Assembly (NCBI GenBank): GCA_027919835.1
Contig: JANVFP010000017.1
Location: 744,001-808,000 of the forward strand
Length of the DNA stretch: 64,000 nucleotides
Direction of reading: 5' to 3'
From: Lentinula raphanica
Taxonomy: Eukaryota > Basidiomycota > Agaricomycetes > Agaricales > Omphalotaceae
Below, in pieces: positions 23,294-34,055 of the stretch. Both the position numbers and the translations under genes were made by a program. A model generated the notes under the pieces. It saw only the letters and a program-made list of their open reading frames with translations. It was not told where the DNA came from and made no database searches. Position 1 is the stretch's first letter. Every line of letters starts with the position of its first letter.

Positions 23294-26142
23294 GTTCAAC
23301 TTTCTCCCAGAAGACGACAACAAAGACGCCGCGTCAGCCCCTGCTCCACCTCCGCCGATGAAACGCTCATTAGTAGAAGATGAAGAACCATGGACCGTAC
23401 AATGGCATTCTACTGCTGGAGAGGTCCTCAGAACCGAGAAGACTATACACAAATGTTGGCTCAGAATCTTATCAGGAGTGAAACAGGACACCTATAGTCC
23501 TTTCTCGTCCTGTTTGGAGTGGGAAGTCTCTCACTGGGCGGTGAAGGAAAAAGTGTCCCAAAGTTCTTTCAACCGTTTGCTACAGATTCCCCAGGTATCT
23601 CTGACTATCCTGTACATAGAAAAGTCACTGACCTCTTCTAGATCAAAGAGAAGCTCGGCCTCTCTTTCGACAACGCTAGATCCATGTTAAACAAGGTCGA
23701 TCAAATCCCTGAACGTTGCAGTGGTTGGTTGGTCAAACAACTCTCCTTCAAGGATCGTCCTCAGGAGGAGTTTACTGTGAGATACAGAGACCCTATAAAA
23801 GTTATCAAAGCTCTCTGGGGTGACCCTTCCTTTTCAAAGGATCTCGTGTATAGGCCAGCAAAACTCTTCAGGAAATTGGGCTTCAAGGAAGAGGATAGGA
23901 TATACTCAGAGATGTGGACTGGAAGTTTTTGGAATAAGGTCCAGGTCAGTCTACATCGATTACCTTGGTGTCCAGAGAGCTCACAGGTTTCTTTGTTAGG
24001 GGTCTCTTCCTTAGGGAGGCACCGTCGCACCTGTAATCTTGGCTACAGACAAAACGCAACTTACACAGTTCTCGGGAAGCAAATCAGCTTACCCAGTCTA
24101 TCTTACGATTGGAAATATTCCCAAGAACATTCGAAGAAAGCCAGGATCCAGAGCTTGCATTCTCCTCGCGTATCTCTCCGTGGATAAGATCGTCAAGAAA
24201 GGTCTATCAGAGACCCAAATCAAACTTCGGAACTATCAGCTGTTCCATACATCCATGGCTTTGATTTTAGGACCTTTGAAAGCTGCTGGAAATCCTGCGG
24301 GTCCTGGTGTAGAGATGGTCGGTGGTGATGGAGATGTTTGACAAGTTTATCCTGTGCTGGCTACCTACATAGCCGACTATCCGGAACAGTGTGTTGTCAC
24401 TTGTACTAAATATTGTACTTGTCCCAAATGCCAACGAAAGGCAAAAGAACTACATCAAACCGAACCCGGAGAGCCTCGAACGCAGCGTTGGTCTTATGAG
24501 AAGATTTCGGATGCTCAAAAAGCTGCCAAGGAAGGAGGTAGAAGTGTACATTCTAGGATGATGAAGGACAACATCGCGGGGGGAATTATAAGCCTTTCTG
24601 GGCTGGGTTCCCTCTAACAGATATACATTGATGTATAGCTCCTGATATACTTCATCAACTATATCAGGGAGTTCTCAAATATCTGGTAAAGTGGGTACAA
24701 CACGTTATAGGTCAGGAAGAATTGGACAATTGCCTTAGCAAGCTACCGCCGACATCAGGTGTTAGACATTTCGCCAAAGGAATCTCCAATCTCACTCAGA
24801 TGTCAGGATTGGAACGAAAACACATATCCCGCATTCTCTTAAGCTGTCTGGTTGGGAAGATGGATCAGAAAGGGATCACGGCTTGTAGATCTATTCTTCA
24901 CTTCATCCAACTCGCCCAATATCCTTCCCATAACCAGGAAACCCTACAATATATGAAGGATGAACTCGATACGTGGCACAAATACCGCGATTACTTTATT
25001 GACCAGGGCGCTCGAGAACACTTCAACATTCCAAAGTTCCATTCTCTCCTCCACTACGTAGATTCTATCCATTGGATAGGGACAACCAACAACTCTAACA
25101 CAGAAGCGTTCGAAAGACTTCACATAGACTTTGCCAAAGAGGGTTGGAGGGCCAGCAATAAGAGGGATCATTTCCCTCAAATGGTCACTTTCATGTCACG
25201 CCAGGAAAAAATCTCCTCTTTCGACTTCTACCAAACTTGGAGCATGGCTAATTCAGTGGACGTTTCTAATGTTGGAGAGGATCGAGAGGAGGATCGAGAG
25301 GGTGCTATTGGTCTCAACAACGACCAAGAAGAGGAAAACTACGAAAGCAGAAGACCTAAAAGACGGGGTGCTATCGAATCCAAGAAAGAAGACCCTTAAG
25401 AATCATACCGAGCCCAGAAAGAAGCTGAGTGCTATTGCTCTCTTACATGGAGCGCCTGGATTTATTGGAGCCTTGAAGCTCTTCCTGAACAACCTACTCC
25501 CAAAGGGGGAGCAGCGGAAGAAAGCAACAGCACTGGGCGGTTTATTACCTTTCACTACGCTGGAAGTCTGGCACAACTTTACGCTGATTCCTGCAAGTGT
25601 TTTGGATGAAACAGAGAAGACCCATATCAAGGCTAGACCTCTATCGAGCAAAAATAAATCTGCCAGGTTTGATACTGTTATTGTACTAGAGACTGACGAT
25701 GCACAGTCGACCGCTGTTCGAGGTGAAGAACACAATTCCTATCGTTGATCGGCTATACTCACATTATGACCTTTCAGGTTGTAGAGCTGCTCGTCTGCGT
25801 GTTGTTTTTCGACTTCCTAAGATGGTGCACCGCCAAGGTTCTCTTGTGAATCCTCCTGCTCCCTGGCCTCAGGAACATTTGGCCTATGTCACTTGGTACT
25901 CACATTTCAAACCTTCTCCTGACGACGCTACAGGTATGTACAAAATAGAACCTACCGTGGGTTCCAACGGTGTTCCCCAAGGGGCTGTTATCCCCCTCTC
26001 AAATATTAGGCAGAATTGCATGCTTGTGCCTAGTAAGGCATCCTGGGGCGAAGACTGGAATTCTGATAATATCTTGGATAGGTGTTCATCATTTTTTGTC
26101 AATAACTTACAGTCGAAGTATACCTATCAAACTATATATTAA
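23294..26142 (+). pseudogene. KDZ-type transposase, N-terminally truncated and decayed
   Basis: Residues typical of Agaricomycete KDZ (Kyakuja-Dileera-Zisupton) transposases appear in order: PWTVQWHSTAGEV, SFNRLLQIPQ, an intron at ~23,600, FKDRPQEEFTVRYRDP, ATDKTQLTQFSGSKSAYPVY, LTIGNIPKNIRRKPGSRAC, CTKYCTCPKCQRKA, RHFAKGISNLTQMSG, HWIGTTNNSNTEAFERLHID, and the ending WGEDWNSDN...FVNNLQSKYTYQTIY. Defects: TGA at 24,339-24,341; a frame change in the G-run near 24,582; a second TGA near 24,631; and a frame change near 25,380. The N-terminal zinc-finger region is missing because the foldback element ends at 23,293. The copy at 39.4 kb serves as internal reference. It would have cut and joined DNA in the nucleus. 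Confidence 0.8.
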
Positions 26143-27127
26143 CCAAGTACTTGAGCAGCCGCTGGCAGTACTCCCAAACGGCTTTGCGCTTGTGCTAACA
26201 TGATCTTTTTGTCAAACTCCCGATACGTCATAACATCTCTAGATCTTTAAGGCGTTTTTTGTGTTCTTGAGCAGACTGAACACGGGTCTGATAGGTTCAA
26301 GCCTACGATTGATACGATTGCAAAGTTATGATCCATCGTTCTACAATTATGATTGGGCTTGTGCTTGAACGTTTGAATGCTTGAACGCGCTTGCCACAAA
26401 CCTAGAGCGCTGAAACCGGGAATCATCACAGCCACTCGTGCTTCTTTCCCAAAACGGTTGAAGGCTCTGATCAAATGACGTGAATCTGAACCGTGGTTTC
26501 TCCTTCTTACTCCTAGTATCTTCGTTGAACATTGTTTGCTCACTGAGCCCCGGAGGAAGGACATAAACAGCTTTTGACTGCATATCGGAAGAGGCAGCCA
26601 CACTTGCCACTGCAACATCCCTCTTGAGGCAACACTGAATTGCAGGAAAAGGAAAAGGAGAAGTGAGTGCTGCCTACCCTACTGTTTCAAACGATTGATT
26701 ATCCATGATTCGTTTAGTTTCTGACTTGGCTTTCTGGTCTGGTTCAATGTTCACGCGGGGACGGATACCAAGAGGGAGGAGGCGCAAAGACGAGAAATGG
26801 CTACATGAAGCAGATGGAGCAGGGGAAAATGCCTGACCCAATTCAATGATCGTCAGTACTATCATGTTATCTTATATATCCTGCCTCTTGACGCTGTATA
26901 CAGAGTCTGTACACGTTACTAGTTCTCCGTAGAAGTCATTCGAGATCCTCGACAACCCCTCCTCGACCTCAATCTCACCACTCAAAGTCGTCTCGTGGTT
27001 AGTATCATGCTCCTCTGTACCTGATACCCAGGTCGACGAGAGCACAACTTCATTGTGTGAGAGGTACATGTCTCGTCCTTTCTATCTCTTTGACCGAACA
27101 TTGATCTCTATGCCTATTGCAGAAACT
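26143..27127. other. Region between KDZ copy and LTR pair; possible 5' part of the coiled-coil gene
   Basis: No complete gene is seen. Between about 26,930 and 27,065 a plus-strand frame (ILDNPSSTSISPLKVVS...) is followed by GTACATG and an acceptor GCAG at 27,119-27,122. This would fit an exon and intron of the gene that resumes at 29,720, because the LTR pair at 27,128-29,714 sits exactly between. The rest is unassigned. Confidence 0.35.
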
Positions 27128-27959
27128 TGTTATGAAGCATAACATATGTTTCCCAACCCCCTACAAATTTGATCGATACTCCTGGGATTATTCCTCATTA
27201 ATTCCGCATTTTTACAGCTCGGATATGCTTTAAACCAAGCCCATGGTCTCGGATCTGCACTATTCCTTTTCTGGATCTAATATAACAAGTTCCGGTCCTA
27301 TTTCCGGTCTGATTTCCCACAGTGTAACCATACTTGGAGATTTCCCCTTTCAGTGACTCAATCCTTATTGTCTTGATCTAGCTCCGGAGTATTTTCCCAC
27401 GGATTTACACTAACATTGGGACTATTCCTTTTCAGGATTCCATACTAGCTATTCTTGGTCTAGTTCAGGACCACTGTTCCATAGTTTCACAATGACATGG
27501 AACTATGCCTTTTCAGGATTCCAGACTAGCTATTCTTGATTTAGTTCAACAGAAGGCTGTTCAATATGACTTGAGTCCAGTCATATTGACTCAGGATGAC
27601 AGGAGACACCCCATGTGAATTAGGAACAATACAAATGAGTCAGCATGACTCCAATCACCCAAATTGGGACATGGACTTCCAGTAGTATATAAAGGCTAGA
27701 TACTTGCATGTAAAGACCCCAGATCAGTTATTTTGAATCGTACTCGGCTTTGGTTTTGGCTCTTTCTCTCTTGTTTCGTCTCTGGTTCTGGTTCTGGTGT
27801 AACATCAATGTGTAATAACAACTATCAACAACCCTTTCGAGTCCAGACATTCGGTGTAGACTTTCCTGCCTAGCAGTTTCTACGACGTTTGTGTGGATCA
27901 ATTGCTCATAGCCGTCATCTGTGGTGCCGTTGAGGGTTAGAGCATCGAGCACCCTAACA
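27128..27959 (-). mobile_element. Short LTR-like unit (~815-bp subfamily), inverted
   Basis: Reads on the minus strand from TGTTAGGGTGCTCGATGC to TGTTATGCTTCATAACA. It matches 41,741-42,553 and 52,390-53,200 along most of its length. TG...CA ends, no coding region. It abuts the larger relative at 27,960 head to head, and the pair shares one target duplication. Confidence 0.75.
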
Positions 27960-29714
27960 TATATAGGGTGCTCGTTGCTCTAACCCTCGACGGCACCACA
28001 GACGGAGGCTACGAGCAATTCGTCCCAACGAACGTCGTAGACAGCTGCTAAGCAGGGATGTTCTACACCGAACGTCTGGACTGAGAAGGATTGCCGATAC
28101 TTTGTAGTTGTTACACTTGTTGATACACCAGACTAGAGAGAGGAGAAAGAGCCAAATACCATTGAGAAACCTATGAAAATAACCGATCTGGGGATCGGGT
28201 ACAAAGTACATACTGCTTATATAGGATTTAGGTATGTACTGATATATAAGGAAGTTGTATATAAAAGAATGTCGGCTTGAGGACGTGTCACCACAATAGT
28301 AATTGTGATGACACGTCCCAGTGCCGGGACGTGCAAATGCGTCGTCGCTATGTGCCGACGATGCAAGTTGACTTGAAATGACTCGGATCAACGTAGGTAC
28401 GCGTCGATCCGGCCGTTTACAAGTGTCATAAGGCAAACAGAAAAATAATAACAAATGATCATGAGGCCCCAGACGAGGAGTCGTCTTGACTCGCTTTGAC
28501 TCGTCTGGGTCGAGCAATAACACACGTACTAACCAAAAGAAGAGGCCTGCGGGATGCGTATGGGATCCAAACGGAACGAGGGACAGTCGAATGAACTGTG
28601 GGGAGGTAATCGTAGGGTGCCGGAGGAACCTGCAAGTTCGGCGACGTGGATACGCGTAAGGGTTCCCGGAATGCTAGAACATTGATGTTAGGGCAATTTG
28701 ATGAGGAGAAGGCCGACGATACGCGTGTCCAGCTGAAAGGGATGTATCTGAGTTAAATTAGGAAGGAAGGACACATGTATGAGCCGGATATGTTGAGAGT
28801 GGGGGTTGTAAAGAGTTATACACACGGTACAAGGCGCTAGGGTGATTATCGTCATCCCAGATGACCAAACGAAGTGGAAAAGGTCCGGCGATGACGAAGA
28901 TACGCGAGAGGGATGCCGACGATGACGAAAATGAGGCATTGAAGGGAGAAACGGAGAAACGGGGAAGCGTCGATGAGTTTGACATGGCGGAACCAAAGGT
29001 TTGACACTGGAAGGGGTTGCCGGTGCATGTATCGTCATCGGGGACGACTAAGTGAATCATGGAGAATCCAGAGATGACGAAAACGAGCCGACCGAAGGAA
29101 AAACGGAGAATTGAGGAGGCGAGGGCGATGTTGACAAGGCGGGACCGAAGGGGTAACAGAAGTGGCGGGACCGAGGGTTGCTGAAGGCTAGAGATCCGGA
29201 TTGATCACGAGGGTGTCAGGAATCGTCGACGCGAGTCGACGATGTCCCTATCCTGATGACGGATTTCGTTAGCGTAGATGTAATCCGTTCGATGAACGGA
29301 TTACGTACTAATAACTATAGTGGCTGGCAGACCGTGTCCTCGCGGTCTCCAGCCCTCTAAGGCCGTCCCTCGTCGTCTGTGTTATCCCTCCATCGCTTCC
29401 TATGGTCGTTGAGGTCGTTCCCGCAGTCCTGGGGTGTTGAGAAGAGGTGGTGGTGGTTGATGAGATGAAGAGCGAGGAAGAAGAGGAACTGTGGGAAAAA
29501 GAGAAATGCGGCGCTTCTGCGTTGAGATGCCGAGACGCCGAATAAGCGCCAGCTCGGCGTAAGCTCGGCCAACGATAATAGGGGCTTGTAGGGTTTGCTA
29601 AGGCCTAGGAAAATCAGGAAAAATACCAGAAAAATAGGGAAAAATGTAGGAATATTGAGGAGAGGCTTGAGGAAATTTGTGTTGATTTAGGAACACATGT
29701 TATGCTTCATAACA
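27960..29714 (+). mobile_element. LTR-like element of the ~1.7-kb subfamily
   Basis: Starts TATATAGGGTGCTCGTTGC, a slightly altered form of TGTTAGGGTGCTCG, and ends TTATGCTTCATAACA. All family blocks are present in order and it is not interrupted. The right flank AAACT (29,715-29,719) equals the left flank of the unit at 27,128 (27,123-27,127), so the two units behave as one insertion. Non-coding. Confidence 0.75.
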
Positions 29715-29719
29715 AAACT

Positions 29720-32700
29720 TATGCCTTTTCCTGGTCAAAAATCTTCATGTTGTCTGATGTCCTCCACTGCATCCCACTTACTGCAGTCTCTCCTATTGGA
29801 AATCAAAGGGCTGCTGGCAGCTACCTCCGCCAGAGCCAACAAAACTTCGCCGATCAGCGTCACTAGCACTGGTTATGGGTTATCAGTATGACACCGCCTT
29901 CCTCTTCAGGCAGGATCTACGAGCTCCTTGTCTATCAACGCCGTCATCCCTGGTCTGTGAGGAGCTGTATTGCAGCAGTCGCTCTAGATTCCCAGCCTGA
30001 TATACAGTGCTAAACCCTTGGTTGCACTGAGGAGATGTGATGAAAAAGCCAGAACGATGGTCTCCCGTTCTCTCACCTAGGTCGCTTACCTGTTCACATA
30101 TGCAAAGGCTCTTGTACGTATCACTTGTGTCTCATTGGCACCATCTCTGTTCAGCCCAACGGCGCTATCGTCTTTTTTTGAATCGTACTATCTTGCACGA
30201 CCCTTGACCCTCGATCGCCTGACACATCCTCTATTTCTTCTGTCAAGGGACTATCCCTCGACGGAACCCTCCAAGTGGACCTTTCGGCTAGACCAGATCA
30301 AGTGAGACAGGATACGATATTCGTCTATCTCCCTGATATGCTGTCCCATCTTCAAGCTCCTCTCAAAGCAAGGAAAAGTAACTTGAGCAGGCTGGAATGC
30401 TTGAGCAATGCGGTCTTGCACAGCGAATAGAACTAGAGGAGAGAAAACGTCAGCTCCAGGAACTAGACGTGGATGAAGAAGACCTTGAAGAGCTGGATAC
30501 TGAGGCGAAGGTCAAATACAAAGAACCAGCGCAGACATTGATAGATTGGGACGATGAGAATGCCCAATTGTCCAGTGCCTTAGGGAAGGTGTGTATATTG
30601 AATGACGACTCCCTAGTTCGCTCAATATTTACCACATCAGGAAAAATATTCTCATCTCTAGAGTCCCCAGAGATACCCCCCAATTCCTAGGTAGTCTCAG
30701 AGCACCTAGAGTATCTGAATTCTTTGAGGCTTCTAAAAATTCTCTGGGTGCTTTCAGGTGCTTTCAGGTGCTTTCAGATGCTTTCAGATGCTTTCAGGAT
30801 CTTTCAGGATCTCTAGGATGTTTTTTGATCTTTAAAAGCTCACAAAAATCTCTAGGCAGCCTAGGAATTGGGGGGTATCTCTAGGAACTCTAGAGATGAA
30901 AATATTTTTCCTGATGCACTCCTACGTAGTCTTCCCCCTCACCTTCTATCCCAGTTGCTCAACCTCCCTCCAATGAACCTGAGCACTCGAAGGCCTCAGC
31001 AAGCTCTGCTGCCGCTCAAAGGCGCGCTAAGAACGCCGCACAGGTCAGTACCATCATTCGATTTCCCCCTACTTCAAGTTCATAGTTCAATCAAAGAATT
31101 TGCTTTCGAGATCAGCAGTGGCTTGCTCAGCGAGGTCTGTAGGCTCCAAAGCCTCCTTGGAGAACACGACAAGGCTATCCAAGATATGAAGGAAGAGAAA
31201 GATGACCTAGAAGCTTCTGCAGAGAGCCTTCGTAAAGCCCTGAAGCAGCAGGAACAAAGTGCAGGTTAGCTCACCGAAGCATAGTACCTCTTCACACGTT
31301 ACTCAACACTTCACGTACCACAGAAGTTCAAAGAAGAAAAATCGAACTTGAAAGTTACCCTCCAGAATCTCTGTTCTGAATTGTCGAATGCCCAGTCCAC
31401 CAATTCCCGCCTTGATTCAGAACATAAGTGTCTCAACAAACTCCTTGCCACTGCCACTACCAGAGACACTGCCAAGCAGTTCAAGAACGAGACTAGCCAA
31501 CTGCAGAGCTCTCTCGAGGAATTGACCAACAAACACGAAACAGATATTGCTCTGGCTAGGAAACATGCAGCTAGTCTTGCCCATGATAAAAGCAATCTAC
31601 AACAAACTATCGACACTCTCAAAACTGAAGTTCCGAGAGCTGGCCGTCGTCTTCCTCGTTTTGGTTCACCATTGACACCCAATGGGGCAGAACCGAATGA
31701 TTTTCTCACTCCTGGGGGCATATCAATGCCGGCGACGAAGTAGCGAGTGCCGTCGCATCTATAAACCACCGAAATAGAACGAACGATATGGGTGCTTATG
31801 ACGATGCTTTCGGAGACGACTTTGAAGATTCCGCCAAAGGGAGCCCAATACCTGGTAGTCTTTTCCGATCCGCCAACCATCCTCTCAACGAGCTCGAAGT
31901 TCTACAACAACGTCTTGCCCACGCTCAAAGGCAAATTTCGACACTAAAAGGTACACTTCAACGAGAAAAGAAAGAGAAGTTGGATCTGAAGAGGAAGTTT
32001 GGAGTTCAGGGGTCCGAAGACGAAGACGACTTGTTGAATGAAGATTCAGTCGTCGAGGAGGGCGGAGATGGTGATGATACAGTCGGGCCAAATAACACTC
32101 TGAGTCCTGTCAATGGAAAGAGGAGGAAGCCATTGACATTGACAGCAGGCCGAGGTTCAAGAGGTCGCCTGCGTGGTAGAGGTGGTCGCAGAGGGCTCAT
32201 TGGTGACCTAACTCTCACTGAACGCTTCAATCTTGCCGCGTGCGAACTGGATGACCAGGACGACTTATCCCCAGAACGAGGATCCACATCGCCCTCTGCA
32301 CCATCTATACATCTCGCTGATGAAGATGCTTTCTACAATCTTGAAGAAGAGGACCAAGATCAAGTTCCGGAACACATGGGATTCCAAGTTTCTCCTTCTC
32401 CAGTACCATCGAACCGGACTAGTGTCGGGAGCATTACAAGTGTCGAAGGCATGGATCCTGCTTTTGCCAATGTTCTGCGCCGTACACCTTCCACAAGCTC
32501 AGTCGTCTCTGTGCAAGCCAATGGAAGTCCATTATGAACATCGCTCCTACGTCAATCTACTAGAGGTCGAGGAACTGGTGTTGGTGTTGGAAGGAGAGTC
32601 AGGGGTGGGGCTGCTTGGCATGATGGTAGACCACCGTCTCTGGTCGATCAACCTGAGGACTTAGCTCGTGCTCTGGGAGCCAGTATTGGTGCCTCACCTG

Positions 32701-33735
32701 TGTCTATCAAAGACGATGGTTCTGGCATTGGGATCATGGAAGAACTAGGCGCAGAGGTGATTGAGACAGCCGAATTTGGTTGTCAAACCGAACCGGAACT
32801 GGTGCCTTTAGTCCCTGATAAACCTCTATCCGACGCTTTTGTACAATACGAGCCAGAGCCAGACCCAATGCCACTCGTAACACCTCCACCACCTGCAGCG
32901 ATTTTTGTTGAGATTGCTACGCAGACCATCCCAGAGCCTGTGGTAAGACATGACGAAGCTGCTGTACAGCATCTACCCTCCCTAGTGGGCATCAGTACAG
33001 ATCCTCTTCCCAACACGCACACTGCAGAGGTGGAAGCATGGATGAATGACGAAATTCGCGAGAGACAAGATACTATTCTTCCGGATGTTTCTACCACAAG
33101 CTCTACAGGCGATTCAACAATTAAGGATGCACCTGTCAAGGTCTTCCTCACTTCTTTGGCAATTGGCACTAGAGGCAAAGTCAGCGACGATGGTGAAGAG
33201 ACGGAGACAGGCGCTGAGATGGATCAGGCAACTACGTGGACGCAAGGCAAAGTGTTGTACCTTCTACTGCGTCAGCATCTAGAGATAATTTCCATTCCAT
33301 GATGATGATGATGACAGATAATGAAGTCTCAGACTCTGATGCCGACGACGGGGAAAGCATCAAGGTTTCACCATTGCCCGTTAGAAGACCTCATCCACCG
33401 AGCTAGTTCAGGACTTCATCATTCTACAAAACCGTGCAGGTTCTAGTTCCGAGGCTGCTGTTATGACTCCGCCAACATTGTACGAGTCCAAGAGCTTAGC
33501 AGTCTATGCTTTGCCCAAACCTGTAGAAGTCGCACCTAAGGACTGGATGCCTCCTGCTTCGGTACCATTACCCCAAACCCCTGTCGAGTCTCCCGCACCA
33601 TCCTCAGGCTCCCCTGCATTGTATCACGTCGGATCATCTAGCAAACAACAATTCCAATTCATTCCGCCCCCTCCTATTCAAGCTCCTTCTTCAGCGCCTG
33701 TTTTAGTGCCTACTCCCCTTCCATCCATCAGGTAG
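29720..33735 (+). pseudogene. Coiled-coil protein resembling Num1/ApsA cortical anchor, decayed
   Basis: A chain of exon-like frames encodes a long acidic coiled coil. Segments include RIELEERKRQLQELDVDEED, KAIQDMKEEKDDLEASAES, KFKEEKSNLKVTLQNLCSEL, DKSNLQQTIDTLKTEV, RRLPRFGSPLTPNG, LNELEVLQQRLAHAQRQIS, EFGCQTEPELVPLVP and KSLAVYALPKPVEVAPKDWM. The layout resembles basidiomycete Num1/ApsA proteins, which tether dynein or nuclei at the cell cortex and carry a C-terminal PH domain; that assignment is from memory. Here the PH domain is absent. Damage: LTR pair upstream, an inverted-repeat element at 30,635-30,916, TGA at 32,535-32,537, frame changes near 33,250 and 33,405, and an unusually short putative intron at 31,740-31,777. 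Other coiled-coil families remain possible. Confidence 0.5.
30635..30916 (+). mobile_element. CATCAGG-family element, copy 8
   Basis: A 282-bp member flanked by CA on both sides. Ends CATCAGGAAAAATATTC and ATATTTTTCCTGATG. It interrupts the coiled-coil gene between LNDDS and the following segment. Very similar to copies at 17,115 and 41,215. Confidence 0.85.
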
Positions 33736-34055
33736 AAATAAAGAGTGCTTATGACTCAACACCCAGCTCAGAATGAATATCCAAATGCGCTATTGTTTTC
33801 ATACTACCACTAATACAGCTATTCCAACTATACTCAAGAATACAAATCCCCCCTAATACCTCTCCATCTTCAACTACTCTTAAGGTCTACAATTACTTTC
33901 ACTGCTTGATTCTGCAGCAAGACGTGCGATTGACAGTAAGTTGCTGGGGAGGTTAATTAGACGCCGAAGGCAAGTGACACGTGATTATATATATATATAT
34001 ATAGTTGAGATTCAGAAAGCGCGATCTTTCTCGTCGTGCTTTCTTCTTTTCCTCC
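33736..34055. other. Intergenic spacer with (TA)n run
   Basis: The coiled-coil gene frame ends at 33,735 and no PH-domain coding sequence follows. A TATATATATA run sits at about 33,986-34,003, some 50 bp upstream of the ATG at 34,056. It could serve as a TATA-like promoter element for the next gene, but no experiment supports this. Confidence 0.4.
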
